Notes: generated by a model from the sequence alone, not told the origin. Positions 32,318 through 44,561 are shown, numbered from the stretch's first letter. The stretch is 64,000 bases of DNA from Waltergamsia citrina (GCA_022814615.1 JAKLNE010000003.1:682001-746000); one strand, 5' to 3'. Numbers and translations: made by a program.

Positions 32318-33268
32318 CTAAAGGCTGACAAGCTCCAGATGACTTTTCAGGAAAGACACCACGTCTTGAAGCATCTGTGGGGAGTAGCAGTGCTCTAGTC
32401 CTTCGTAAGTGCGAAAGTCGACCGTGATTCCCATTTTTCGGAGTAGGTCTGTGTTAAGCTTCCCATGTTTGTATTCAACTTCCGGGTCTTTAGTACCATG
32501 ACCCAGATAGACCGGAGTTTTCAAGAACGAGAGCGGAGACAGCCGCTGGCCTACATCGGGGAGCTCAGCTTCTTTCCTGAGAGCGAGGATAGCCTCCTGT
32601 AGGGGGCGCTCATCTTCCCCATTGGCACCCATGGGGCTGGCGGCATCCTCCCCATCGTCGCTTGAGGACGAGCCAAAGACAATATGACCCTCAGATCCAT
32701 CGTCGTCTGCGTTTTGGTCTTCCAACAAATCCATCATGTGGGCATTCAGGGGTACAAACCCAGCCATCCCAACGACAGCCCCAAGCGGATCACCCTCCCA
32801 CAGCAAGAAGCTCATAACCGCCATGGCGCATCCTTGACTAAAACCGGCCAGGACGACCCTCGAAGTATCGCCTCTCAGCAACTCAATCTCACGCCTAACG
32901 AGAGCATGAATATACTCGATGCTGTCGCGCATGCCACCCAAAGCCTCTAGCTCCCAGTCTCCACTACCATCGTACCACTGGTGGATGAGGGACCGTTTGT
33001 ACTTGGTAGCTCTAGTAATTGGGGCCGTAGGGAAGACAAATCTAGCCTGTGGTAAAGCCTCTTGGAAAGTAAGCGATGTGTTTCTGTCTGAGGATGGGGG
33101 CAAAGGTGTGGAGAGGAGGGCTGCGTGGAAGTATTCGGCGGTCTGCCCGCGACCGTGGAGGAAGATGATGGTGACAGAGACGTTGTCTGCAATGGGGTCA
33201 ATGACGATCGGTGGCCTAAATTGAGGCTCAGTGGCCGATGAGACCTGTTGAGTTTCTATGTCCATCAT
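32318..33268 (-). CDS. acyl-protein thioesterase/carboxylesterase-like hydrolase
   Basis: Single exon from ATG 33268 (MMDIETQQ), 316 residues. It belongs to the phospholipase/carboxylesterase (Abhydrolase_2) family. FLHGRGQ supplies the oxyanion loop, GFSQGCAM the nucleophile Ser, GHGTKDPEV the acid and EGLEHCY the His. Family members remove palmitoyl groups from proteins or hydrolyse lysophospholipids. Between nucleophile and acid lies a ~60-residue acidic insertion (DDDGSEG, SSSSDDGED) not found in compact ~225-residue thioesterases; this longer form is frequent among filamentous fungal paralogues. The frame runs 28 codons further upstream without an ATG. Substrate not determined. Confidence 0.88.
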   Translation of the reverse strand: MMDIETQQVSSATEPQFRPPIVIDPIADNVSVTIIFLHGRGQTAEYFHAALLSTPLPPSSDRNTSLTFQEALPQARFVFPTAPITRATKYKRSLIHQWYDGSGDWELEALGGMRDSIEYIHALVRREIELLRGDTSRVVLAGFSQGCAMAVMSFLLWEGDPLGAVVGMAGFVPLNAHMMDLLEDQNADDDGSEGHIVFGSSSSDDGEDAASPMGANGEDERPLQEAILALRKEAELPDVGQRLSPLSFLKTPVYLGHGTKDPEVEYKHGKLNTDLLRKMGITVDFRTYEGLEHCYSPQMLQDVVSFLKSHLELVSL

Positions 33269-34219
33269 GAAGAGTTCATAAGTGTCTGCGTAGAAGACAG
33301 ATATTCGGAGGATGCTTCCAGTACAGCGTTTGATCGGGTAGCTATTCCTCAATGATAGCAGCGCGGCTTAGCGCAAGTGATCTTACAATAGCGATAGCTG
33401 ATCAGATGCACTTTGACCCTCCACAGCTTATAGAAGCTCAGCCATGCTTTTCCTAATTCAATAAGATGTAGAAGTGTATTTCTTAGTAACTAGTGAATTA
33501 TTAGAGAGAAAGCATAGACACGGGGGAGCTCTTGACCCGGCTTTCTTCGGCAACTTCTCTGGGTACGTAATGAGGTACGCAAGACTTAGGACTTAAACAA
33601 TTAAAAGAACTAAAAAAAAACCTGATTAAAATTTTTGTTAGGTAGTTTCTTTACAAGTCTGTGTATTATTAGTCCTACCAGCACTTTTGCAGATCTCACT
33701 GGAGAGGAGGTTTGCTTCATCTCCTGTAGTATCCTCCACATTTTGGCCCAAAGATGAAGTAATAAACGAAGGTGAGAGCTCAAATAGACAGTCAAATTGA
33801 TCAATATTACCAGATTTGAACTTACAAACATAGTTGTACCAACGGTGAATAGCATAACAGCTTGTCCCAGTTTCTTCTTAGGGTTACAGCGTCCTTGATG
33901 TAACCCTAACACCTTAGGCGTCCTAGATATCCACCCCACCTCTACTCTACTATAAGCCTACCTAGACTTGTGATTAAAAGAGGCTACCAGCCAGGCTGTC
34001 ATCATAACCCAGATTTATTTATTTATCTCTCGTTCATGAAGTGACATTTGTAAGACTTATGAATCTATATCAGCATTCTCCCCATCTTAGAGGTGTACCC
34101 TGACCTAGCCTATAGCTCAGGCTTAAAGCGGCGATGCTAAATGACCTATCCACCAAACATCCGCAACAGCAAGACCTGTCTTCCAACATCCAAACCCAGC
34201 ATCAACCTACCTCACTCCC
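33269..34219. other. AT-rich intergenic stretch, possible mobile-element relic
   Basis: 951 bp, clearly more AT-rich than its surroundings over 33400-34100. A 109-codon minus-strand frame (33610-33939) has no recognisable domain. A perfect 10-bp inverted repeat lies at 33879-33908. Composition hints at degraded or RIP-affected repeat DNA, but no transposase could be recognised. Confidence 0.35.
33879..33908. repeat. perfect 10-bp inverted repeat, 10-nt loop
   Basis: TAGGGTTACA at 33879-33888 and its reverse complement TGTAACCCTA at 33899-33908, able to form a hairpin. Confidence 0.85.
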
Positions 34220-35640
34220 ATGGCCCTTCTCGACAGCCAATCCCGCCCCCTGGGCTCCCTAACATCCCTCTTCACCCTCTGGAAACTTTTCGTCCTCACC
34301 ATCGCCCTAGCCGCGTCTCTAACACCCGATTACGACACGTCCACCTCCCTCTTCTTCCACCGCGTCTACGGCGCCCAACCCGCCGCCAATGCCTCCCTTC
34401 TCGCGCAGAAACTCACGCGCTGGGATGCCTTGTACTTTATGCACGCTAGTCGTGTAGGTAAAGTCTATGAGCAAGAGTGGGCTTTTGGCACGGGCTTGTC
34501 TGGGCTTGTGTCCGGCTCCTTGAGCGTGCTTCCTGTTCCTGAGTTTATCTCTGGTGGCGTTGCTGAGCCTTTGGCTGCCATTGCGATTTCTCATGCTTCT
34601 CATTTGTTCAGCGTGTTGGCTTTGTATAAGCTCACGGTACTCGTGTCTAAAGATGCGCGCTTGAGCTTTGTCGCAGCGTGTCTGCACATCATCTCTCCCG
34701 CCGGCTTGTTTCTCTCCGCCCCTTACGCTGAGAGTACCTTCTCCTGCCTTTCCTTCCTCGGCTACTGGGTCTTTGCTCTAAGCCAGAAGAGCAAAGGCGA
34801 CAGCATAAACAGTGCTCCTTCTTCCTTTCAGAGCAGCGGCTATGTTGTTCTTTCTGGCGTGCTTTTTGGTCTAGCCACTATCTTCCGGAGTAACGGCCTA
34901 GCCTGCGGTCTGCTCTTCGCGGTGGATGCGGTGCGGTCCTTAATCACCGTCATCCAGAGACCTACTTTTTCAACGCTTGTGTCACTTGTTGCGCCTCTAC
35001 TAGGTGGGCTGCTCATAGTAGCTGGCTATGCTGCTCCTCAGGTCCTTGCGTGGTCGCGGTACTGCGTTTACGGGGTTGTGGGAGACTTGCCCCAGCGACC
35101 TTGGTGCACCAAGACGATTCCGAGCATCTACAGCTTCGTCCAGGAACATTATTGGTAAGCTTTCCCTCTCTTTGTACCCCTTTACGAGTAGATGTTTCAT
35201 AGTCTGTAGTACAATTCTTTACTAATGTTCGCTACAGGGACGTTGGTTTCCTCAAATACTGGACTCTCAACCAACTGCCCCTCTTCCTCCTCGCCTCACC
35301 CGTGCTAGCTCTGCTCATCACATCGGGTATTCAAATCCTTCGAGAGCCATCATCGAGCTTGAAGCAACTCACCCCAGCCAGAGGAGACGAACATATCCAA
35401 GTGTTTGTCCGCACGCTAGCCGCCGCGCAAGCATTTGTCGCCCTCCTTGCCCTTACCACGTACCACGTCCAGATCATCAACAGGCTGGCCTCGGGGTATG
35501 TAATTTGGTACTGGTGGATTGCGGGCTGCATCCTGGACGAGCGTGGGCGTTGGGGGCTAGGAAGTTACGTGACCATGTTTTTTGTCTTGTACGCGGGTGT
35601 GCAAGGTGGACTGTTCGCGTCTTTTCTACCTCCTGCTTAA
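34220..35640 (+). CDS. gpi18: GPI mannosyltransferase 2 (PIG-V/Gpi18)
   Basis: Two exons, 34220-35154 and 35238-35640 (intron GTAAGC...CTACAG), 445 residues. Splicing rebuilds QEHYWDVGFLKYWTLNQLPLFL, a strongly conserved PIG-V/Gpi18 block. The product is a multi-pass ER membrane protein with about eight hydrophobic segments. The RWDALYFMHAS segment in the first lumenal loop is the family's mannosyltransferase motif with the catalytic Asp, and LSAPYAESTFS is another conserved block. In the family it adds the second mannose of the glycosylphosphatidylinositol anchor from dolichol-phosphate-mannose. Length and architecture are normal. Confidence 0.93.
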
Positions 35641-35824
35641 GATGAGCGTTTTAAATAAACAAATATAAATAGAAACGCTACGTGTTTCTCGCTGATATAC
35701 ATTCTCCCGATTGTATCTGTACACCAACCCTCTTGAAATTAAACGAATGTGAATATCCAAATCTTAGAATCCCCAGAACTCCTCGTTACGCCGTTCAAAA
35801 TCAACAAGAATTCTCTCCAATATC

Positions 35825-38800
35825 TTAGTATTCGTCGTCATCCGACTCTTCAGGCTCACTTAGACGAAGTGCACGCCATCTACGATCCGTCAAGTCCTGA
35901 GCTGCTGTTCCCTCACTTTCAGGGTCAATGTATCCCTGTCCTCCAGCGATGCTCAACGCAACGGGCAGGAAGATCAGAGCATGAATAGCGGCGAAGATGA
36001 CGAGGGAAAGCCAAACGCGGAAGTAGTAAATCTCAAAGATCTTAGAGCGGGTGAAGGCAAGGACGAAGACACCCAGTAGCTTAGTGATCGTAATGCCGGA
36101 GAACACAGAGCCCCCGACGTTGACAAGAGCTGTCCAGGCACGTGCATCACGCCCACGGAAGCCATTGTTGTTGCTTTGCATGACGGTTCTCGAGGGGAAA
36201 GTGAATGCTCGGGCAATGTGAGCACAGAACTCGACCGAAATACCGACGCAGATGATGAGATTGACCAACGAGACAGCGTTGAGCGAAACATTAAACACAG
36301 ACATAGCGCCCATAATGTCAATGACGCTCATCACCACGGTCACGGTGACCACTGAAGAGGTCATGATAGACCCGAGCAAGACAGACGCCACAATGAAGAT
36401 GATGCCCACAACGGCACACAGCAGGCCTGCAGTAAGACTCACGATGCTGAGATACTGATGGAAGAAGATGTAGAAGACTGAGTAGGGGAACACCTCCGTG
36501 CCGGTCCTCTCAGAAATGTCGGCAGCAATCCTTCGAGCTGAAGAATAGGCATGGATGAAGTCATCCTGGCTCCGAAGTGGCGTATGCGCCGATCGGAAGT
36601 GACTCGCCTTCACACTCTCATAGTCGTCGTTTATCACGACGGCATCGCCATATGCAGCCTGACCGGCTAGAGGACATTCATCTCCAGCTGAAGCCGTGAG
36701 GAACTTCTGCAGATAATGGACGAACTCCTCGCCTTCGGGCATTCCAGCGAGGGTGGTGTTCCAGGCGGGATCACGGTCTGCAAAGCAAGTCTTGCCGTCT
36801 TCAATACAGCAGTTTTCGTAGATGGGATTCAGCCACATGAAGAAATCGTCGATCCAACTTGCGGTAGGAGAAGAGATGTAAGAGACATCTGGTCGTTGTC
36901 GCTCAAGCTCGAGAGTGTTGGTAAGCGACAGGAGGTTACATGATGTGAAACGAGAGCACATCTGCTGCTGTTCCTCCCGCTGCGCAGCGTCCACCTCTTT
37001 TGTCACAAAGTAGACAGGAGGGCCAGTCTCCAAATAATCGTAGAGGTCATTGAAGTAGGGGATCAAGTAAGATCCATCGGGAATAGCCACACGCTGGTCA
37101 AGGCCAAGCTGAATACCCGGCAAAAGGGCAATAGCAGCGGCGAAAAGACCCAGGAAGATAGTGACAATGGCAATCTTGACCTTCTTTCCGAGGAGATTAG
37201 GAGCGTAATGGTTCTTGATGAAAATTTGCAAGAAGCTCTCTTCCTCAATATCAGAAGGCCGCCCGCCACCAGCGTACCCATTTGACCCATTAAGATGGAT
37301 ACGCGCCTTTGTGATCTGCCACCAAGGCCAAAGCTCGCATCTGTGATCCTCAACACGCATCTGATTGAGGGACAAGAAGGAAACGAACATAGTCATCTGT
37401 AGGAGAGCGTTCACGAACACAGCGCCAGCAGCGTAGGCAGCAAAGTTCCGCACAGCGGGCATGCCAACCGCAGCACCCAGCGCGAAAGCCACCGTCTCGG
37501 TGAGGGCGGAGAACAGAATCGACGGGCCCATTCGTCCCAATGCTCTCGCCACACGTTCCTCCACCATTTGATCAGGGCAGCTGGCGTTGACTCTCTCCAG
37601 CTCATGGACGATGAGGAAGATGTTGTCAACACCGACGGCCAAGACAATGAAAGGGATAACTTCCACAATAATGAGAGTTGCCTTCAGTCCGACCCAAGAG
37701 AAGAAGCCGATGGAAGCGGCAATTGACATGAGGACAATGATAATGCCAACCAAGCCCAGTGTGACCTTGGACTCCACTAGCAAGACCGCTGGGTTCCTGA
37801 AGACGTGCTTCATGGGAGTGCCCAAAGCCATGCAAGCATAGATGAACATGACAATGTAGCTGATGACAATGATCTTGGCATCAGTGTTAGTTGACTTGTT
37901 CAACTCCTGCTCCAAACTGATCTCGGCGTTAAAGGACAGTCGTAGCCCGCGGTCTTTGGCCTCCTCTTGAACTTCAAGCATGCGATCACGGAAAGCATTC
38001 TCCCAGTCGATAGCGCGAGCCAGAGCCCCACTACCTTCCTGTGCATTCCTGACTACCCAAGTCACGGTCATTGCCTGTGCCTCCAAGACATCATCGCCAT
38101 AGGCGCCCAGAACCATATTTGGCTCAATCGGCTGGCCGAAGGGTGGCCGACAGTCGACAGGTGACTTGGCGCAAGACTTGAGATCCTCCTCCCAGTAATC
38201 AGGGTCAAGGCGGCCAATGGAATTGAAGTATCCAGTCACAGACTGAACAACGCAAGCGTCATCCATTGGCTTGAAGCACAAATCTTCTAGAAACTTGCCA
38301 AATACAGGACTCTCCAGCTTCTCGACGCTCTTCTCAACGTCTATCCACCAGCGCAAGGTCTCGTAGCTCAAGACCGGTCCAGGCCCAGAAGGTTCTGTAT
38401 CGTTGACCAAGAAGATCTTTTCGGCACGATAAAAAGGGCCAAAGTTAGAATCGAAGTAGGCCTTTTCTTGTGCCGCGGCAGACGTCGGGCTGACCCAGAG
38501 CCGGGCGGGCTCAAGTTCCAAGTCGAATCTAAACCATCCAGCGCTAAGAATAGCTACGACAACCAAGCTTAGACTGATGGTAATTCCTGGGAATCGGGCA
38601 GCAGCGTGGCCAAGCTTGTAAAATGCCTTATCACAGCGGTCGTTTAGGCGGTAACGTTGAGTAGGGCGGTCCCTCATTGCCTCGGTTTGAACTGGGCCCC
38701 CTTCATCTTCATCATCGCTGTGTGAAGACTCGTGAAGAAGTCGGGTACGCTCCACTCGTCGTTTCGCGTATCTCCTCCATGCTATGTGACCGAAAACAAA

Positions 38801-39699
38801 CGCAACGAAAGTAAAGATCAGCATAGAGTAAATGAAGATAGATGCAAATGAGAGGCAAGGGAGTAGGCCGACGTGGCAGGACCCCTCTTCTTTGACGTCG
38901 GGAAGCTCGGGGCAGACCTCTGGGCAGTCCACGCACACGCATCGATAGTTCGGGTCCTTGTCGTTACATTGTTTGGGCTTCATCTTCAGGGCGCCCATAT
39001 CTTTGTCGGGAAGGTCGTCGGGGAAATTGATCTGGAAAGGCGAGCCAACAAGAGGCTTCTTCTGGCCCAAGAAACTTAACATCTCATGGTAATTTGTAGC
39101 TCCGCCACCAATCAAATCCATAGCCTTGCTGTTGGCGCCACCAAACTTGACCTCTTTGCAACTGTTGTAGAAGCCGGAGCCGTATTCTTCGGAGATGAGC
39201 TGATCGAGCTCAGTCACACGGCGCTTACCGCTGTTCTCTTCGGAGCCGGTAACGTTGATGAAAGTAGACTGATCCGGAGAGCACGTGAAGGTGCAAAACA
39301 TGTTGAAGAAGTTGTCCTTGCAAGCTGGGCATGAGCCGATAAGAGTATTGGGAGTTGATAGTTCGGATTTAAGTGATTGCAACTAAATTACTGTCAGATC
39401 GTCTCAATGAATGGGATAACGTGGTCAATTACCTGTTCTAGCTCGCAGCAAACGGGGCCGGTAGCCCATTTGTCGCCGCAAAGGTCCACGAGCTCTTTGC
39501 GGAGCTCCTCATCGGGGTCCTTGGCTAGATCGTTGTCCACGCATGGGAGTTCCTTGCCAAAGAGGCTCTGTTTGCCACAATGTCCACGAAACGCACATCG
39601 GCCTGTCTCATGTTTAGGCGTATCGGGCTTGGCAGCAGCTGTCGAAGTCATCAACAGGCTCGAGGCCGTGACGAGCCAAGTTGCGACGGAATAACGCAT
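35825..39699 (-). CDS. ncr1: NPC1-type sterol transporter (Patched family)
   Basis: Two exons, 39699-39433 and 39382-35825 (50-nt intron GTAATT...TTTAG), 1274 residues, as in human NPC1. A signal peptide (MRYSVATWLVTASSLLMTS…) precedes the Cys-rich N-terminal sterol-binding domain (GRCAFRGHCGKQSLFG, GSCPACKDNFFNMFCTFTCSPDQS). A first membrane segment follows at ~235, then the middle lumenal domain (WVSPTSAAAQEKAYFDSNFGPFYR). The sterol-sensing domain spans ~590-770 (YIVMFIYACMALG, VGVDNIFLIVHELERV). Next come the Cys-rich loop and a second bundle (VSLVNLIICVGISVEFCAHIARAF). It sits in the vacuolar/lysosomal membrane and moves sterol out of the lumen. Three adjoining exons elsewhere in the family are fused here into one. 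Confidence 0.95.
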
Positions 39700-40914
39700 A
39701 GTGGAAGTGACGGCGGCGCAGCCGCGACACAGCGGGGTTTTGGGGCTCGGTCGCGAAGTCGCTAGAAGATATTTAGGAGATTGCGAAAAGCGAACAACAA
39801 TTCGGATGGGTTGAGATGCTGCGATGGCAGCGGGGAAATGGGCGTACTCGTAGTACCAAGGTTGTTGATGATGCGATGATCGGGTCCGGTTCGGCTCCCA
39901 AGTCTAAGCTAAGGTAAGGTAGAGCTGGGGACTGGAGACTGGAGACTGGAGACTGGAGCCGCTGCCGGTACTGCCTGCAGTGGTGCTCGTACCTGACGTA
40001 AGTGCAATGCGGCAGGCAGGCCTCGTGAACCAGCCACCTGAGCTGCCCAGGAACTGAGACGCTGAAGGTTCCACTTCTCTCCATCAGACCAATCACACGC
40101 CGCACTCGAGCATAGCGTGTAACTGAACGTAGGTAGCTGAGCCACTGAAGCCACCAGCAGCCACGGCCATTTCGTTTTCCTTCCGTCCATAGCTTAGTAG
40201 CCTCTGCTTACCACCATAAGAGGACATGTAAAAGATGGAAAAGAAATAAAATTATTGCTTGCTATATACTGATCTCGCTATTGAGACCAAGAAGTTGATT
40301 AAATTCGGTCATTTTTTAGTCGTCCGAAGAACAATACTCTCCCACTTATTAACAGTTTTAGATTATTACTAGTGGTAGTAGCACATTACACTCGCAACTT
40401 CTTCGGCACAGATTTTCTGATATTACATGATTGACTTCTGGATCTTCCAAATCCCACCAGGAAAAGTCCTTTGGTTGTAAAAGGAAATATCACTTGAAGT
40501 ATGTTCAAATCTTGAGTATCCGAATGATCATAGAGGCGACACGACTGCTTCATTCCAACCCACGTGACCAGCACAACATTTCATCCAGGGTAGCGTCAGT
40601 CGAATGAAACTCTGAAGAGGAGTTGGCACTAATACTTACTCCATAGTAAAAGTACTTATTTTAGCTGCAGCAACCCGCCCAACTTACCATCACTTTATTA
40701 AACGATGATTCAACACGGGGAAAAAGGAAAAGTTCTCGGCACGTGGATTGTGCAACCAACACTTCTCAGGTGTCGGTGACTTTGTGTTACTCAACCCCTA
40801 ATTATCCTTTTCACGCTTTTGAATGCTCATTATTATTTCCCATCATTTTCATAATCATGCGCTTGAGGAATAAAGACGAGTTGCTCACGTATTTCGATTT
40901 AAAGTCGTTCCATC
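39700..40914. promoter_or_regulatory. divergent NPC1/Smr promoter region
   Basis: 1.2 kb between divergent start codons. The NPC1-proximal 500 bp are GC-rich with a tandem GACTGGA repeat; the Smr-proximal half is AT-rich. Short frames here have no recognisable content. Confidence 0.45.
39930..39957. repeat. (GACTGGA)4 tandem repeat
   Basis: Four perfect copies of a 7-bp unit, about 230 bp upstream of the NPC1 start codon. Confidence 0.95.
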
Positions 40915-42709
40915 ATGTCCCATGAGACATATGATGACCCATTACACACGCTGGTGGTGCGTTTGCTCCAACTTATCTGTGCAACACTCAAAGCGACACT
41001 CGTCTAGCATGATAAACTTTTAAGACAACATTGCTAACATGAAAACCATGTTGTAGGAGTCATTCCGCTCACTCCTGGATGAAGCGCTCGTTGTCGCAAT
41101 TGCAAGCGACTACGACCTGAGTGACCCCTCCGCCTACCAGACGGCCGAGGCAACTCTCAAAGGCATATCTAAGGATGTTGTCATAGAAGAAGCCACAGGG
41201 TTCAATCCCACGGGCACTTCAGGCGGCGACGAAAATGCGACCGGACCCGGCGTAGACGACGCGAGCACCTCCGCCACAAGCGCCAGTCACCAAGCATCTC
41301 ACGCCCAGCGCACAGACACTTCCGGCACTGATCATTCTTCCATTCCGACGGACTCACCCGAGTCTATGCCCAAGCTCACCTCATTCAACGACGAAAGCGA
41401 GGAGGATAAGGTCCTTCAGCTTCGTAGCATGTTTGGCGAGCTTAAGGAGTTTGACATTACCCATGCTCTCAAGAAGGCTAATGGAGATTTTCAAATGGCT
41501 TTGGATGATTTACTTAATATTCAGTATTTGCAGTCTACCGGACAACAAACTCGCGGTATCGATGGCTTCTTTGAGGAAGATAATGGAGGTGCAAAGGGTA
41601 AGAAGAAGAAAAAGGGAAGAAAGGTTGTCTCGTCGACGGCGCCTTTCGAAGTGGACTTGACTAGCAAAGAGGTCTTGGAAAAGAATCAAGTCAAGCAACT
41701 GAAGCGTAAGTAACTTCGCGCAGGACGGAGTGTGCAGTGTTCTGACCTTGTTGTTGTAGATCAAGATGAAATCGCATTCCTGGCAGACCGCATTCACATG
41801 CCGTACGACCAGGTATCCGATATCTACTATCGGAAGAAATGCTCAAGCGGCGCTGCCGCTGCAGAGATACTCGAACAGTACATAGCTCTAGGCATCCAAT
41901 CGCAAGACGACGAGGGAAAGACCAAGGCCCAGGAGCTCGCCGCCGGGCATCCCATTGTACCCGAGAGGTACTTTCCTACCCTTGTTCAAGTAACCGGCGG
42001 AAGTGCTGAGCCTTGCAACGACTTGGCATTATTGCTCACGAAGCATTTTGCCAAGAACCCTTGGACGCAGCGTCTTGATCTGAGCCATCGAATCACGCCG
42101 TTGCCAGATGAAGATCTCGAAGGCTCGATGGGGTCATTGACCGTGTCTTCACCCACCAGCAGATCCCGCACGCCAGGATCCGGCCTTCCCTCCCGTCCAC
42201 CGTCCAGGACAGCGGTAGCCGGACTTACCGATTTCTCCCAGGCTATGCAGAAAATCAATGACTCGTACCAAGCCAGACGTGATGCTGATGCTTATGCTCA
42301 TCAGCTCTCACGCCGTGGAGGAGCAAGCAACTCACTCTACAGGCAGGCGGCTGTCGTGTATCGCGAGCGTGGCCATGAGCACGCGCAACACGCTCAGCAG
42401 ATGACGGCAACTGCGGCCAATATTCTAGCGGAAAAGCAAAGCACACCCTCCTCAGTTGACTTGCACGGTCTCACCGTGCGTGATGGCACCCGCATCGCTC
42501 GTGAGCGAGTATTGCACTGGTGGGACAACCTCGGCGAATATAGAACGCGAAAGGCTCGCGACCAGCCATATACCGTCATCACGGGTCTTGGGCGCCACAG
42601 TGCAAGTGGTGAGTCTCAGCTGAGGAAGGCAGTAGCAGCGGTTATTCTTCAGGATGGATGGAAGATGCAGATAGAGACGGGCCGATTTGTGGTGACTGGT
42701 CGGCGATGA
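40915..42709 (+). CDS. CUE/DUF1771/Smr domain protein
   Basis: Three exons: 40915-40956 (MSHETYDDPLHTLV), 41057-41705 and 41760-42709, with introns GTGCGT...TTGTAG and GTAAGT...TTGTAG, giving 546 residues. A model beginning at ATG 41366 would lose about 117 residues, including the conserved-looking LVVAIASDYDLSD segment. The middle carries a CUE-like ubiquitin-binding helix bundle (LRSMFGELKEFDITHALKKANGDFQ) and a Lys-rich linker. Later come the DUF1771 helix (ARRDADAYAHQLSRRG…) and a C-terminal Smr domain (VDLHGLTVRDG … VITGLGRHSASG). Smr domains are DNA/RNA nicking nuclease folds; in eukaryotes they act in ribosome-quality or mRNA decay pathways (N4BP2/Cue2-like). Specific role not determined. 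Confidence 0.9.
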
Positions 42710-42913
42710 ATCTACGATTTATGACAGATAGAAGAGAGAACTTGCATATAGGGTATTGGAAATGGTGGCAGAAGTCTTACTCGGTTACGAAACTCATGAG
42801 TAATGATTTTTAGGAATATTAAATGATTGAATAGACTATCAAGAAGCCTTATGAACACTGACAGAGTAGATATACGATAGAACGCTTCAACGCTTCATCA
42901 ACGTACCCTCAAC

Positions 42914-43918
42914 CTATGAGCTCTCCAGCTGGCGCCTGCACCTTTCCCAAATTCCTAGGCTGGACGTGATGGTGCTGCAAAGCATAGCCAAGCCCACAAC
43001 TCCCGATTCAACGTGGATCCAGCCCACGATCGACGCCGGAATAATGAGATCAAGCAAATCCGATACAAGTTTGAGTCCCAGTTCGGTCATCTGCTTATTG
43101 ACCTTCTGCACCCACGCCTTCTGCTCCTCTTTCCTCCTCTCTCGCTCTTCCTTTAGGCTATCCGAAGCAGACTTCTTCTCCTCTTCTGTCTTTTCTGCTG
43201 CTTTCTTTTCGGACGAGGGTGCCACAGCGGTTGGCTCGCCACTCGTGCCGAACCCACTACCAGTTGGTGGCACAGGCCGGTAAGCAAGCAAACGCACAAG
43301 CTTGATCCCAGCACTCATAGCCGACAAGTACAGCGCAGCAAACCAAATCTTTTGCGCCTCTATGTTCAGGCTCACGGTGCGCTCTGAACCGAAGATCATG
43401 AACTGATCCAAGCCCAGGAGATCCAGAAGCGTAGCCGATTCAATCATACCAAAGATACCCAGCAGCGTCTTGGAGTAAATATCCAGCCATGTCTCGATAT
43501 TCTTGTCGCCATCGGCCAGGAATAGGCGATACCCGGCCTGGAAAGATCCGAGGAAGAGGAAGAGGCGCTGACAGCGGCGGGTGAGGTTGAGGTGAGATTG
43601 AAGTTGGTTCAGGGAAGCTTTGGCTGAGATTTGAGCAGCAGTGGGTGAATTATAGAACAGCGAGGCTATTAGAGACGGGGAGGATGTGAGGATCATGGAG
43701 AGAGCTTGGAGTAGGCGCAGGAATCTTTCCAATCCCACTGCTGAATGTTAGAACCAATAAGAGACATTGTACGATGATTTTTAATACAAGGCATGAGTTC
43801 CCGCATTGACGAAAAAAAATCTGAGCTATGGGATCGAATAAATAAAGTACACTTGAACGGGGTCTTTCTTACTGTTATCAGTGCCGAAGGCAATGAATTG
43901 CTCGTGGAACCCAGCCAT
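42914..43918 (-). CDS. PEX11-family peroxisome proliferation protein
   Basis: Two exons, 43918-43873 (MAGFHEQFIAFGTDN) and 43737 or 43740 down to 42914, about 289-290 residues. The intron is 132-135 nt, long for this window, and ends in a tandem CAGCAG acceptor. Family blocks are GLERFLRLLQALSM near the N-terminus, which is the amphipathic membrane-remodelling helix region, and RRCQRLFLFLGSFQAGYRLF. A Lys/Glu-rich insertion (~180-225) and a C-terminal hydrophobic part follow. PEX11 proteins elongate peroxisomal membrane before fission. This looks like the fungal PEX11C/11B-type paralogue and not the canonical short Pex11. It lies 29 kb from PEX14; that is probably chance. Confidence 0.88.
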
Positions 43919-44561
43919 GATGGGCCTTGTGGTACAAAGCTCAATGGCACACTTGCACACTAGTAAATTGCAACTATACAGAGGAGAGCACTTATGTATG
44001 CAATTTATCGACAAGGTATCTGGTTCCTTTTGTGAATTGATGATATGAAGAAATATTGAAAAGGTACATTCAACATGAGACAATTTAGGTGCCGTGTTAT
44101 TGGCACGAGGCGAATTGGGCACTACGTGGCCCACTCATTAGGTAAAACCGGACAACAGACGGATGATTCATCAGTCAGCAGAACATGCCTCACAACCAGC
44201 AACAGTTCGCCGGCCGAAATGTTCTATGTTCAAGCCCATAGATTTGTAGGATCATGTCAGGCAATCTGTTCTTTATCGAGACATAAATGGAATCTGGAAT
44301 GCTTGAATTGCAGCATTCGAGATGAGGCTTAATGAGAGAAAGTAGCACAACAACAGCATCAATGAAGTAATGGCACCCCTGTTGTCTAGGTAGTTGCTCA
44401 GTCTTGATATGATGAACCAAAGTAACAAAAACATAGTAAATACACCACCGACGTCTACGGTTGACTATGCATAACTAAGTAGGTACACGGACGCGAGCCC
44501 AAGCTCCTGTCAACGCGTCTCTTCTAAACGATCTTCCACTTTCTAGCCCACACTATACTCC
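43919..44561. other. intergenic, nothing recognised
   Basis: 643 bp between the PEX11-family start and the complex I gene's stop codon. AT-rich; presumed promoter and 3' UTR only. Confidence 0.45.

Noticed and set aside
33610..33939. 109-codon minus-strand frame in AT-rich patch
   Set aside because: No domain recognised and the region is compositionally odd; more likely relic or chance.
41366..41713. Start of the Smr protein at ATG 41366
   Set aside because: The open frame continues upstream with conserved-looking sequence to a CTAAC...TAG acceptor and a short exon with its own ATG at 40915.
13393..43918. PEX14 and PEX11-family genes as a peroxisome gene cluster
   Set aside because: They are 29 kb apart with many unrelated housekeeping genes between them; chance proximity is the simpler reading.
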